Source: Microcyclospora pomicola (Eukaryota; Ascomycota; Dothideomycetes; Capnodiales). Taken from it: a stretch of DNA of 64,000 nt. The translations under genes were made by a program, and so were the position numbers. Below the pieces are notes generated by a model. That model was given only the letters and a program-made list of their open reading frames with translations, searched no databases and had not been told where the DNA came from. The stretch lies in NCBI GenBank assembly GCA_002786065.1, contig NHNY01000004.1, positions 372,001 through 436,000 of the forward strand, read 5' to 3'. Positions 33,723-44,777 of the stretch are shown one piece after another (positions within the stretch are counted from its first letter, which is position 1; each line of letters opens with the position of its first letter).

Positions 33723-34526
33723 ATGTTTGGATTCCTGCTCCTCTTCCTGTCGCTCAATCTGCTCTTCGTGATCGTAGTCTTCGCCGCCGCACGCCGTGCT
33801 CGAGCCATCCTCAACCCCTCGCGTCGCAAACCCATCCGCCATGGCCGGAACAATCCCAATGAGCCTACACACATCCTCGTCGTCCTCGGCTCGGGCGGCC
33901 ACACCGCGGAGATGATGTCGATGCTCACGAAGGCTGTCACGTCTGCAGATCGGCAAGAGAGGATAGACTGGCACGAGTTCAGGCAGAGGACGTGGGTCGT
34001 CAGTGAGGGAGACAGCATCAGTGCTGAGCGCGCGCGGGAGTTTGAAGAGCTGGCTAGCACGCAGCAGATTTCAGAAGGGATGAAGACGACGCTGGGTACT
34101 GGGACATACGTGGTAGAGACTGTGCCTCGCGCACGCAAGATCCATCAACCGCTGTATACCTCGCCCATCTCATCGCTACAATGCTTGGCGGCCTGTTGGG
34201 GAGTGCTCACCAGACATGTCAGCCGCACGCGCGATGGACATGCGTCTCAGGCTGGGGAGATTGACTTTCCAGACCTCATCTTCTGTAACGGCCCTGCTAC
34301 CGCCACGATCATGGTCCTCACGAGTCTCCTGCTGCGCTTCTTCAACTACGGTGGGTGTGAAACTCGAGGCAAGATGCGGACGGTCTATGTGGAGTCGTGG
34401 GCGCGAGTGAAGAAGCCGAGTCTGAGCGGACGTCTGCTGAGTCGTGTCGTCGATCGCTTCCTGGTGCAATGGGAACAGCTGGATGGATACGCGGGGACGG
34501 CGGAGTACTTGGGAGTGTTGGTCTGA
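33723..34526 (+). CDS. ALG14: UDP-GlcNAc transferase subunit Alg14
   Basis: Single exon, 267 aa. Alg14 anchors the soluble catalytic partner Alg13 to the cytosolic face of the ER, and the pair adds the second GlcNAc to dolichol-PP-GlcNAc in N-glycan synthesis. Seen: an N-terminal transmembrane helix (GFLLLFLSLNLLFVIVVFAA), then ILVVLGSGGHTAEMMSML (the glycine-rich LGSGGHT motif at residues 55-61), RTWVVSEGDSISAERA, VPRARKIHQ, DLIFCNGPATATIMV and YVESWARVKKPSLSGRLL, ending in a strand and VQWEQL. All are family blocks in the right order. The ATG sits in CACCATG. Confidence 0.94.
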   Translation: MFGFLLLFLSLNLLFVIVVFAAARRARAILNPSRRKPIRHGRNNPNEPTHILVVLGSGGHTAEMMSMLTKAVTSADRQERIDWHEFRQRTWVVSEGDSISAERAREFEELASTQQISEGMKTTLGTGTYVVETVPRARKIHQPLYTSPISSLQCLAACWGVLTRHVSRTRDGHASQAGEIDFPDLIFCNGPATATIMVLTSLLLRFFNYGGCETRGKMRTVYVESWARVKKPSLSGRLLSRVVDRFLVQWEQLDGYAGTAEYLGVLV

Positions 34527-34750
34527 AACAATCTTCCTTGGAGATGTTTGCGCTGGGAGGCTCCTCTCCTGTCGAACAAGATACAGCAGAGAATACATGG
34601 AGAGCATCAAGACTGATGATCGACTGTCCTTTGATACATGAAAGTTCAGTCTGGAAATACAGGCTGTCTCGACGACAAGCAAGGAGCATTTCACGCAAGT
34701 CTAAGACGAGCATCTTCGCAGCATATCCTCAAAACCAGCCCCTTCCCTTT

Positions 34751-35110
34751 CTAGTTTCCGATCATACCATTGACAAGGTCTCCTCCTGCCGTTGCACCTG
34801 CACCGAAGATGGCGGCGCCACCGAGTCGTTTAGGAATGCTCTTGAGGAACTCCCCGTGCTGTGGCGGTGATAGACGAGCGTTAGCCATCGGAGTGTGCTT
34901 TGATCTCTTCGTGACTTGTTCATGAACCTGAGGCTTACCTTGGGGTGGTCCTTGTGTGCTGGGTGGTCCGGGTTGTCACGGTTCTTGTGTGCCTCCTCGA
35001 GGATCTTCTGGTCTTCGGGGGAGAGGTCCTTGGCCTGTCGAAGAGGGGGGAAGTGGTTAGCTGATGAATTGCTCGATACCGGAAGGGACGGGGAGACGAA
35101 CGTCGGGCAT
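34751..35110 (-). CDS. small orphan protein, 70 aa
   Basis: Proposed exons complement(join(34751..34858,34939..35034,35102..35110)). Exon 2 encodes AKDLSPEDQKILEEAHKNRD and a His/Asp-rich NPDHPAHKDHPK; exon 3 encodes HGEFLKSIPKRLGGAAIFGAGATAGG then DLVNGMIGN. The HPKHGEFLK...GGAAIFGAGATAG pattern resembles small hypothetical proteins I recall from other ascomycetes; its function is unknown. The glycine/alanine segment could insert in a membrane. The 80-nt intron between exons 2 and 3 is strong (GTAAGC..CACAG). The first is less sure: a GTTCGT donor after MPD keeps the frame, whereas the better-looking GTATCG donor 22 nt later does not. Confidence 0.6.
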
Positions 35111-35772
35111 GTTTGCGATTGGAGATTGATTGATGATCGGGATTAATAGATGGAGGTTTCGAAAGATGAATTTATATTCTCAACTACGAACCACGTCCAA
35201 CTTATAACACCTCCCCTTTCACCTCCAGCTTACCGCCGACCCCTCCTCCACCGACCTAACACATCCAGCTGCCAGCCAGCCATACTATCCCCGAGCCCCT
35301 CTACAGCTTGACGTCATGAGGTTGCATTGCACCATCGATGCGCGAACCAAGTTTCCTCCAGCACGGCCAAGGATGCGCGAGATGCACGACGTCTCGTCCG
35401 GCGATGTGTTTGGTCGGTCGATCGATCGATCGGTCGGTCTGCTGCGGCGGCGGCGGTGGAAGATGCTTGTGTTGGTTGGCGTGGCGTAGTGGCATGCTTG
35501 TGCCGCTCAAGCTTGCTTGGATCTTTCGTGGGTGGGGGGAAGGTAGAGTGGAGGGAGGCTGTTAGATACTGTAGCCAATGGGGGGAGATGGGATGATTAT
35601 ACGTGGTATTCGCTGAATGACGCTATGGACCTACTTTTGTTGCGTGTAGATGTGCCATTGAGAAGTGTAGGTGGATCGAGGTGTGTGACCGAGACTGCGT
35701 TGCCATTGGAGGTATCTTGTGCGAATTTTAGTAAGTCACTATATTGAATGCAAAATTTACAGTCATGAATCG
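35111..35772. other. intergenic with a GATC-type simple repeat
   Basis: 662 bp between the small orphan and the tRNA. Contains ggtcggtcgatcgatcgatcggtcgg-like sequence near 35412-35437 followed by a CGG run. No gene seen. Confidence 0.5.
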
Positions 35773-35876
35773 GCAGCTTTAGCTCACTTGGGAGAGCGCC
35801 AGACTGAAGTTCACTTTAGTCCAACACCACTCTGTGCGGTATCTGGAGGTACTGTGTTCGATCCACAGAAGCTGCA
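35773..35876 (+). tRNA. tRNA-Phe (GAA) with a 31-nt intron
   Basis: The acceptor stem GCAGCTT pairs perfectly with AAGCTGC, followed by discriminator A. The D arm contains TAGCTCACTTGGGAGAGC, the anticodon arm CCAGA/TCTGG has loop CTGAAGA with anticodon GAA at 35806-35808, and the T arm reads CTGTG-TTCGATC-CACAG with box B GTTCGATCC. The intron (35810-35840) starts after position 37, the standard place for nuclear tRNA introns; the body without it is 73 nt. A T-run follows directly as the Pol III terminator. Confidence 0.96.
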
Positions 35877-35888
35877 TTTTTGTTTTTT
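35877..35888 (+). terminator. Pol III terminator of tRNA-Phe
   Basis: ttttt g tttttt immediately after the tRNA 3' end; T4 or longer stops RNA polymerase III. Confidence 0.85.
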
Positions 35889-37011
35889 CCATCATCGTGA
35901 TTCCTTTTTGCCCTTCCCTTGGAACGCATCTACAATTGAGGATAAACGTAATGCAAGACCCGAAACAGAAATGCGAACTGGATGCGCGTTCATTCTGCAC
36001 GAGCAGCCGTTGCATTTCCAACCGAAGTCGTCCACGACTGACTCCACGCTTTCAAACATGACAAGTGCACTGGCGTGGAACATGAACACCTTCTATCTTT
36101 TCTACAAAGCCGTTAGCATGCAATGATTCATTGAGGTCAGAATCAACATGGGTTCCCGAAAGTGTACTGTGCGTTCGAAGGTATCGGCGTCACGCGTATT
36201 GGACATGAACCGGAAACATGCCTAGAAAGATCGAAAGGCAGGCTGTTGAGGCCACTGCAAGATCTCGTCAACGAGATGCGGTCACTTCATCCCGAAAACA
36301 AAGGATCCGGGCAAGCAGTCGGTAGAGGACAGCTCTACGACGTGCGTCTAACTCGAAGTACTGATGCCTCTGGGCCGGTTTCTCCTATGGACAGAGACCA
36401 CCCAGCTGTGGGAGATGAGATGGATTCGTCCCCAGCGCAGTGGCCAGGTCCTATCACGGCTCCTACTTCGAAGATGAGATGCCGCAAGTATCGGAGCGTC
36501 TCTGCTATCTTTGGCTAACATTCCCACCAACAGTGTGCTCTGCCGACAGTTCCATTGGACCCCATGGCGCATTCCGTTAAGCGCTCAAGAACAACGCTGT
36601 GCTAGGAGACGGAGCCGTGGCAATGGAAACGTTTTGCGGTTGCTAGGGTTGCCCAGGCTTCGATGTCTCGGTAGTACGTTCAGCTGCACCGCAGACCATC
36701 TCATATCACGTCGTGCACGTCGATTTATCCCTCATGGACTCGTTTGGGGGACTGGCACAACACGCGCTGTCACCTTCGATACCAAGCCGGTTCTGATGCT
36801 ACACAGCATCGACATGGCAAACATCCGACGCCTTGACCTTGACGATTTGTGGCCACCACCTTGGTTGGACAGTACGCAGCACAGATATCCCTCCTTGCCC
36901 CATATCATCCCATTTTGCCGGCCAACGAACACTCTCACTCGATCCCTGCTTGATCTCCAATCATTCACTCATACCTACCATCCACCCCCCTCCTCCCCAC
37001 AAACACCCACC
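35889..37011. other. intergenic, no gene seen
   Basis: 1.1 kb between the tRNA and the zinc-binding protein gene. The last ~60 bp are C-rich (accatccacccccctcc), fitting a leader. An open frame continues upstream of the chosen ATG but lacks protein-like content. Confidence 0.5.
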
Positions 37012-37626
37012 ATGCTCTCACCGCCCCCTACCCCAGCATCCTGTCACATCTGCAGCCGCCAGAGCTACAAAAAAGAAGGCCAACCGGACTCCACCTCCCG
37101 CCTCCCCACCTGCCTCCTCTGCGCGCGGAGCTACTGCGAGCTCCACAAAGATCCAGAACACGCCGACCGAGACGTCTGCGCCATCGACCATGTAGCATAC
37201 TATCTGCGCTCGAATCATCTGTGGGATGTATTTCCAGACCTGGAGGCGAGGGACGCGATGTACGTCCCACTATTCACGGAAGAGTACGAAAGGAGCCTTT
37301 CCACGAGGTATAACCTCGTTCCACGCCATCACTGACAAGACGCCATCAGGCACGACCCACCACTTCGCCGCGACGCGGAGGACGGCCCGTCAAAGGAAGA
37401 TAAAGAAGCGCGGAAGAAAGCGACGGCGTCGAAGACGGTGGAATCATGGCTTGCGGCGACGGTGAATGATGTGCCGGGACAGGGGCTCGGTGACTTGGAA
37501 TGCGCGCGGGACACGACGGGCGACTATCTGTCTCCGCAGTGTGATGGCGGCGAGGCGAGTCGGGATCGTGATCGTGAGACGACGTCGTTGTACGCTCTCA
37601 ATCATTTACGCAAGGAGAGGATCTAG
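37012..37626 (+). CDS. Cys/His zinc-binding protein (AN1-like cluster)
   Basis: Two exons, join(37012..37307,37350..37626), 190 aa. The N terminus holds CHIC (Cys11, Cys14), CLLC (Cys34, Cys37), then Cys42, His45, His50, Cys56 and His59. This spacing (CxxC..CxxC-x4-C-x2-H..) resembles AN1 and B-box-like double zinc sites without matching either exactly. After the finger: YYLRSNHLWDVFPDLEAR, probably helical, then a charged region (SKEDKEARKKATASKTVESWL) and a polar tail. The 42-nt intron (GTATAA..TCAG, branch ACTGACA) is short, but without it the frame ends at 37335. Family and function are not recognised; zinc binding is an inference from the cysteines. Confidence 0.7.
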
Positions 37627-38538
37627 GCCGCCAGACGTCACCAAGAATGTCGAGACGTTGAAGTATAGTACCGTCATGTATCTGACGTGATATATGCACT
37701 CGATCCAAAGCTGTACTGGTACATGCCACACCTGAGTGACTTCTATGTAGTCTTCTTCCGGTACCTTTAGCTTCCAATGCGTCGTGCCCAGAACAAAAAG
37801 ACGGACATCCAACAGTCTGTCCCATCGTATGCAAGTGATAGCAAAAGCATTGGGCGAAGAAGGCTAGCCAATAGACGTCTTCACATCCAAGCATCCCTTC
37901 CGCTTCTCAATGGCTGATGATCTAGTGTACATCCAACGGTCCCCTTCTGACCAGAAGGCAGGTAGAGAAATCCAACCCAGGAGGTGGCGATGAAGAAAGA
38001 GAGAGTCCAACAGAATTTTCCAAGACGAGCATGAATGATGAACACCCTGTTTGCGCCTAGCGCCGCGGCTAAACATGCATTGCCATGAGAGTCGGTTTTC
38101 CAGAAATACACGGTGCGTGACGCGCTGTCGCGAAGACATTGGGCCCCAGGAGGCATAATGGAATGCTTGTCGTTTCCAACTGAGAGATGATGATTGTGGG
38201 TCTATCCAATTGACAGTGCAGAGATGCGGATACTCCAAAAATGATGAGGGTCATGGGAATGAGACCATTCGTGCGAGGGTGTGACATTTCGAGTGAGGTG
38301 TCAACTGAGGGCGAGGTGACGAGCGGCAGGCGCTACGTGATGTTTTCGTCTTCGATCCTGCTGAGGTAAAGGAGAATTCCATCTTCGTGCATCGTGTGTT
38401 GCCTTCGTCGATCCGTATGCAATGTCGCGAGATGATGGACGAGACAATGTGCCAGCTTTACATCTCGATACGTATGCATCTCACAGATCGATCTCGAGTT
38501 CGCTTTGATGGTTCGGTAAAGCGATGTGCACATCCAGG
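37627..38538. other. intergenic between convergent genes
   Basis: 912 bp. A 72-codon minus-strand frame (38069-38287) starts with a hydrophobic segment but is otherwise unconvincing. No repeat seen. Confidence 0.45.
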
Positions 38539-41500
38539 TTAAGGCTCGGCACTTTGTGAGCTCAAGCCCAACATGCTTGCAACGGGCTTGCGCTTAGTTC
38601 GTGCCGGTTGCATGCGTGGTGCGCCTTGGATCGAACGCGGCTCCTTCATGAGCGCTGGATCGAGGTTGGCAGGGATCCTTCCAGTGACGACCCGGACATC
38701 CCCGGGCAGGCGACTGGTCGGTGGGGTCGCCGAGGCCGAACGCCAGATATGATCGGATGTGTCGGAGAGGAAATTGGTGCTGGACTTGGAGAAGAGGGAG
38801 GTGCGACCTCGGTTGCGCTTGGAGAGGATGATCTCGTCGAAGAGCTTGATGGAGGGATCTTCGGCACGGGTCGATTCGCGGTCGTGGATGAACTCGTTGA
38901 ACGCTTGGGTTTCTCGAAGCAGGTGCATGTACTCGCTATCGCCATGTGGTACGCTCTTGATGAACTGATCCATGTTGAAATGGTAGATGAGGCCAGCTTT
39001 CCGCCGTTCCCCAGACGCCGGATGTAGAAATCGGCGGTAGGTGTAGAAGAGGGAAGCGAAGCAACGGACAAATGCCGCTCGGACTTGATCTGCACGGAAG
39101 GCGATTGGACATACGAGGCAGACGGAAGGGACGCAGCGTGGATGCACGACGATGTTACAGCCTGTATAAGTTAGAGTCTGGGATGAGAGAAGATGATCGC
39201 ATAGAGACTTACCAGAGCAGCGGAATACTTCTTCATCACACCGCTCATCGCATATCGTGCAAAACGCCTTGCCGTCTCTTGGTCTTCGTTGCAGACAATG
39301 CCCCTCCGCCCACTTGGTCGTGTCGTTATCACGGACTTGTTGTACCATCAAGTGCGGCATGATGGTGCTAGCAGCCAACGTACTCTGCGCATATACGCTC
39401 GGAGCATAAGTGGATTGCGCACTGCTCCCCAATGTTGATGTCGAATGACTGGGATGATGACCCATTCCTGTCTGGCTTGGTCGACGGCTTCGCACCGATT
39501 CTTTGAACTGTGGTGGGGTGTTAGACTGGTCAGGTAAAGGATGACGTGAAGTGAGAAGTGATCGTACAGCAGAATTGCGCCTTGACAGGCTGTTCGACAG
39601 GCTGTCGGTGAAATGACCTGATCGCTTTTCCCGAAGTGACGCTTGCAATGCGAAGCCTGAGTCGTTTCTACTCGCGAATGTCGTGGGGAATATGATGGAC
39701 CCTGGCGATGTCGCGTCCGGCGATGGTGGCGAGTGTGCGGAAGCGTTGCTGTTGCCCGTACCTGTTGAGCTAGTGGATGGCCGATCGACTCCACGCGATG
39801 CCCCTGGTTTTGAGTGCATGAACGCGTTGAAGATTGAGGTACGGTCGGTGAGTGTGGAGGGATCTCCAAACGTGGTCGAGCTTTCACTTACGTAGTTCGC
39901 AAGTGTTGAAGGGGCTGGATCAGCCATGAACACTTGGGTGTTTTCCGACGAGAACGCGTCGTGAGGGAACGTCTCAATGGCATACTGAGGCGGACCCACA
40001 GGCACGCCATACCGATTGTGGTGCGGTGCTGCAACCTGCAACAATGACTGCAATTTCCTTCGTTGCGGCCTCGGCAAGCTGGTGGGGAGAGCAGTGCTCT
40101 CAAGTATGTTCTCGTCCAAGTCCACGAGACAGAAGTCGTCCTCGGGCAGTTCGAGCTTCTCATTCCGCCGTTCTACTCCAGCGATGTACGGACATGGAGC
40201 TTCCAGAGCTTGGATCAGCCTCGAGGGGAGGACTGGTATCAGCACACCAGACCACTTGAGCGGATACAGCAAGCTTGTCAATGCCCGGCAAGCAAGGTGG
40301 AGCATTGCCGTATGTGATGAAAGGAGAATGATTCGCGACTCCGCCAGTGCGTACTCAAAGAGCGTGATGATGTTGGGAATCGTGAGACATCGGAACAAAG
40401 CATAGAGATCGGTGCTTCGTGCGCCAGGGATCTCGTTGAGGGCTTCTTTGCGGGCGTACAGCCGGAGGTCACGTATCGCCACCTCAACCTGGGTGTACGA
40501 GGAGATCGGGCTGAGCGCTTCGACGCAGAGGTTCACGACGTATCGCTCAATGGGTTGCCAGATGCCAACCTTGGGGGAGCTTGCTGGTACCCTCAAGATG
40601 GCGCCGTTGGTCATGGGCACCACGATCCCCTTCAGCCACTCTTTCCAGAAGCCCATCAACCCTCCATCTCGTCCGAGAATGCCGTACGCACGTGGGATCC
40701 AAAAGCCAGTATCTCCCTCCGTAAGTCCTTCGATCTTTGACGCCGCGCCATGTCGTACTGGTCGTAACAGATCCGTCATCAGACCGATCTTCTCTTCCAC
40801 CGCGCTGATGGCTTCTTCGAGTGCGTCGCGCTCGCTTGATCCTGAAGGCATCGAAGGAAGGTCTGCGAGTAGCCTACTAAGCTTCGCTCGCTCCCCTGAC
40901 AGTCTCTCGCCCAGGCTCGCGGCCAGTTCACGCTCCTCCCCGCTCATGTTGGCTTTTCTCCACTCCTCACACTGCTTCTCCAGTCCGTCTGCTGCCGAAG
41001 CATTGAGCGGCATCCAGACCGTCACCACCACACCATAGAGCTTCGAGTTGTCTCCATTCGTCATCGCGAAGCTGTGCCAGATGGATCGCGGCCGTTCATC
41101 GGACGAAACCACGGTCACATCGTTCGGGAATGTGAACATAGGCACGTAGTCGGGAAATGGATTTCGTCGCTTCGTCTCCTCGACCATGTTCTGTGTGGGG
41201 TATCGGTCGAGCAAGACTGGCTCATACTTTCTCTTCAGAGGGTGCATCTCAGGAGGCGAGTGTATGGGTTGTGGGTTGGGGATCACCGAGGCGTAACCAC
41301 TAATCCGCTTCGATGTCCTGACCGAGGACTGCCGGCTCATGGTCGATGCCTGTCTCTTCATGCTGTTCATGGTGGATAGCCGCCTTCTGATACTTCCAAT
41401 CCCCTTTCCCAGAGTATTGCTTCCGTTGGTGTTCTCGTCCTGGTTGATCCTCATCGTCCTCGGCCGATATGACTTTTTCTGGGAGGCGGGCAATACCGCA

Positions 41501-41943
41501 CCCGCTGCCACGGTGATATCGTCAAGGAAGTTCTCCCGTTCCGAAGCAAACTTCTTGAGCGCGTCTTCGAAGGCGTCGTCCGTCAAGCCAGATCCGCCCG
41601 GCGCCTCACCCTTGATCGTCGCACTACTTCTATTGCTAGCCGAGACAGCCCCTTCCCCAAGACCTGCCAAGCTGCCGATGCTCTTGCGCGCCTCGAAGCT
41701 ATACCGTGACCTCCTCTTCTTCTCTTCCGGTGTGCCTGGCGTGGTCGGGCGATTGCCATTGGTCTCGAGCGGCTCGTCCTCTTCGATGGTGTCTTCTACT
41801 GGCGGGGCTGGTGGGTGGGATTTCTCGTCCCACACCTGCGACGACTCAATGCCGGAGATGAAGAAGTAGTCTGCGAGCGGAGCGGACACTTCACCCGCCG
41901 AGGCCCCATTGGAGCCATTGGTGGTCGGCTTGCTCGGCGCCAT
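38539..41943 (-). CDS. DENN-domain protein with C1-type zinc finger
   Basis: DENN domains act as guanine-nucleotide exchange factors for Rab GTPases in membrane traffic. The reading frame is open throughout, but a 51-nt intron, complement 39162-39212 (GTAAGT..ATACAG), interrupts the zinc finger; removing it gives FCTICDERCDEEVFRCSGCNIVVHPRCVPSVC, a proper C1-like site near residues 882-935, and 1,117 aa. A second in-frame intron is likely at complement 39508-39567 (60 nt, GTACGA..CTAACACC..CACAG). An early Ser-rich region precedes the uDENN (YVPMFTFPNDVTVVSSDERP, SIWHSFAMTN, KLYGVVVTVW, residues ~253-310). The cDENN carries LFRCLTIPNIITLFEYALAE, RIILLSSHTAML, YPLKWSGVLIPVLP and PCPYIAGVE. The dDENN follows the C1 (AAFVRCFASLFYTYRRFL). 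Substrate Rab unknown. Confidence 0.9.
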   Translation of the reverse strand: MAPSKPTTNGSNGASAGEVSAPLADYFFISGIESSQVWDEKSHPPAPPVEDTIEEDEPLETNGNRPTTPGTPEEKKRRSRYSFEARKSIGSLAGLGEGAVSASNRSSATIKGEAPGGSGLTDDAFEDALKKFASERENFLDDITVAAGAVLPASQKKSYRPRTMRINQDENTNGSNTLGKGIGSIRRRLSTMNSMKRQASTMSRQSSVRTSKRISGYASVIPNPQPIHSPPEMHPLKRKYEPVLLDRYPTQNMVEETKRRNPFPDYVPMFTFPNDVTVVSSDERPRSIWHSFAMTNGDNSKLYGVVVTVWMPLNASAADGLEKQCEEWRKANMSGEERELAASLGERLSGERAKLSRLLADLPSMPSGSSERDALEEAISAVEEKIGLMTDLLRPVRHGAASKIEGLTEGDTGFWIPRAYGILGRDGGLMGFWKEWLKGIVVPMTNGAILRVPASSPKVGIWQPIERYVVNLCVEALSPISSYTQVEVAIRDLRLYARKEALNEIPGARSTDLYALFRCLTIPNIITLFEYALAESRIILLSSHTAMLHLACRALTSLLYPLKWSGVLIPVLPSRLIQALEAPCPYIAGVERRNEKLELPEDDFCLVDLDENILESTALPTSLPRPQRRKLQSLLQVAAPHHNRYGVPVGPPQYAIETFPHDAFSSENTQVFMADPAPSTLANYVSESSTTFGDPSTLTDRTSIFNAFMHSKPGASRGVDRPSTSSTGTGNSNASAHSPPSPDATSPGSIIFPTTFASRNDSGFALQASLREKRSGHFTDSLSNSLSRRNSAVRSLLTSRHPLPDQSNTPPQFKESVRSRRPSQTGMGHHPSHSTSTLGSSAQSTYAPSVYAQSTLAASTIMPHLMVQQVRDNDTTKWAEGHCLQRRPRDGKAFCTICDERCDEEVFRCSGKSLCDHLLSSQTLTYTGCNIVVHPRCVPSVCLVCPIAFRADQVRAAFVRCFASLFYTYRRFLHPASGERRKAGLIYHFNMDQFIKSVPHGDSEYMHLLRETQAFNEFIHDRESTRAEDPSIKLFDEIILSKRNRGRTSLFSKSSTNFLSDTSDHIWRSASATPPTSRLPGDVRVVTGRIPANLDPALMKEPRSIQGAPRMQPARTKRKPVASMLGLSSQSAEP

Positions 41944-44777
41944 GAGGGTGAAGGGTTATGATTGACACCAAACAGGTGCTCGACACCACCAGGTAAAGAT
42001 GTGAAGCCGGTGTGAAGACCGCGCGATGACCTAGCTCATTGAGCTCAAAAGTTTTGTCTGGTTTGTGCACCCTTGGCAGAGAGGTCGGCAAAGTGACCAG
42101 TTATGTGAAGGCCTCCGTTAAGCGCTCGCTCGCTCGGGCTGCTCCCCCGGCGGATGCTGTGTGAGGCGACGTGGGTAGAGGTGTTGTGGAACGAGCGCCG
42201 AATGCAGGATCACTGGCGCAAACGGCCGGGCATGTGTCGCGTCAAGTGAGGGTGAAGTTGTACCTGCAGGCCGAGCTGTACATGTAGGGGTCCCGGAGTC
42301 GATCGTGGTATCGTCTGGTCAGGTCAAGTCGGCAAGTTGCGTGATCCTCGAGCAGGATAGGTGCGAGGGAAGTGGATGGGCGAGGAGACGGAGGGGAGGA
42401 TTGATCGGCCAGAAGAAAAGGCCAGGGTTGGTGGGCGGCGGGGTGGTGTTTGAGGTGGTTGAGGGCCGGGCGTTGTGAAATGAGGGTCAAGTACAGCACC
42501 GCGTTAAATCCTCGCGCAACACCGCACCATACACCACCAAACACATGTAGATATGCCCCCCAAAATCGTTGCAGAGTGCTATCGTCGTCGTCGTCCTCTG
42601 CCTCGTCGTAGCGCCGGATCGCGTCGAAGTGTGTGGAACGAGGGAGTCGGGCCCAAGACGTGAGCAGGTGGAGTTCAAATACCTTATGTACGCGACTGTA
42701 CGTGGAATTTACATCTACCAAACATGCGAAGCAAATGGGGACAAACAACATCCGACATACATACGGCGGTCAGCGATGCGACGCAGGTACTGATGCGGTC
42801 GTGGAGGACTCTGCTACAGACACGGTCCGGTCAGGCGCCGTAAGACAAAGCCTCCGGTCGTGTCGTGGTGCGACTGTGATGTCTTGCAGTGAGTGCGTGA
42901 TAATCCATGCATCTCCTTTTTAGCCCAGGGTCGTCCATGCAGTGTGAGCTTCCACCTCGATGCACCTGACCGAGCCTCATATCTGCCTGCAGCGATGATA
43001 TCGATACAACTTCTCGCTACGGCTCAGTCTACCATGACTTGACGACGTTTGTATATCTGATCTCACTCTCCTGCCACGAATCAAGCTGATTCGTAACGCG
43101 GATGGCATGGTCAGGTACCACGCAAGCACTCTACCATTGGCGCCGGCAGATGTGCGAGCCAGCCGGCGACACGCTGGTAGCGCCAGACGCAACCAGACAC
43201 CGAGGATTCCCTACGATACAGTATGAGCCTCGCTAGGACTCCAGCAACAACAGCAACATGGAGCCTTTCAGATGAAGACGTGGGTACGCTAGAATATGTG
43301 ATTGACAGTCATCTGTACCTTATTGGGAGAAATGAACGCAACGATCTTCCTACCGAATTGCCCGACAGGATCAAGCCTCCCACCCCACTGACGTTATGAA
43401 GTAAAGCCCAGCTCGGCTGGACGAACGCCCTGTCTCCCTATCACATCCAACCCTACCTCTAACCCTCCACCAGATTGCCAGGACGAACTCCTTATGCCAC
43501 TCTGGGTACTTGACAGTACCTATCAAGGCCAACGATCATCCGTCAACGGCCAGAGCACATCCAAAGCAGTCGACAAATCGAGACGTCTGCATGAGCATCC
43601 CACAGCATGCACGATCCATCCACTCCCTCCAAGCCCCTCGGGGTCCACCATCGACCGACCGACGGACCAGGATAGGATTCCCTCCACGAAACCTTCTCCA
43701 CGCCTCCAGACCGCCATGGATGCCGATAACCCTGCTTCTCCGCGTATCACCCACAGACACTAGTCGAACTCACCGTAGCCTGTGATGCGCTGCGTCAAGT
43801 TAGCTAGGGAAAAGCAGTTTTCCGGTATGTAGTGCTGATGTCGCCGGAGATGGTGCAGCATATAGAACTATCGCAGCCAAAGTTTCCCGCCTCTTCTCTA
43901 TCACGTATATCTTGACGAAGGCTCTCCAGATCTAAAGCAAAGGAGTATACATACCTCCCTACCAACGGTCGAAGCAGACCTAAACCCAATGCGCGCATGA
44001 TTTTATCATACTCAAGCTTTCGTCCTGTCACAATCGAGCAACTTTCATCATTCTCATACCTAGCTAGATTGCGAGACTGTCTTTCATCCATGACCTCCCT
44101 ACGCGACACATCTGACGTATATGACCAGTAACCTGATCTCTGAATCCTGTAGACAGCGAGTACAGATGTCCGTCAACATCCCTGCTGATGTCGACGAGAC
44201 ATGTTCCATCCTCTTGCAGTCGGGACGTCGAACCTTGGCAGCTGACAGTTACCTATGTCAAGCATGATGAAAGTCTTACACCGAGCGTTCTCTCTGTCTG
44301 AAACTCCAGGGTGCATACCTACCTACCTAGAACTGGCAACGGTGTTGAAAGAGATAGATGTACAGATACACACTGCGCACGCGTCGAGGTCAATATCCTC
44401 GTTCATGTTTCTACCTTACGCTACATTACGCAGGGGCATCGGAAAGGTAAATAGGGCAGTGACCTACCGTATGCAGTGATTCCACCTATCAACGGAACGC
44501 CAATAGCCAAACGGTGGGAGACACGCTTCGTCTTTCCGATTGCAAACACCATCATACCTAGAGGTAGCCAGATAGCTTCTCCCCTGCGCTTTGTCACCCT
44601 GTCTCACTGTCGTGATGGTACACGTTACGAATACAAGCGCTCGCCCAATCCAAAACGTCCGGCGAGCATGCACGCGCCCAAATTTTGCAGAAGCCCCTAC
44701 GCGCCCACGAAATCTTTCGTGAAATAGGATCAAGGCAAACCAACTCCCTCATGCGCATCATATATTTTACACGTCGC
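41944..44777. other. longest intergenic stretch, no gene seen
   Basis: 2.8 kb upstream of the DENN gene. Open frames are under 175 codons, start at non-ATG codons or overlap antisense, and show no motif. ACCTACCTA-like words recur between 43.9 and 44.5 kb. No tRNA or terminal repeats found. Confidence 0.5.

Noticed and set aside
38069-38287. Small frame starting with a hydrophobic segment, possible secreted peptide
   Set aside because: Signal-like segment is weak and polar residues precede it; no sign of conservation can be seen and overlapping frames are equally long.
43076-43094. Perfect hairpin ACGAATCA-agc-TGATTCGT
   Set aside because: An 8-bp stem of this kind is expected about once by chance in 64 kb; not placed as a terminator or site.
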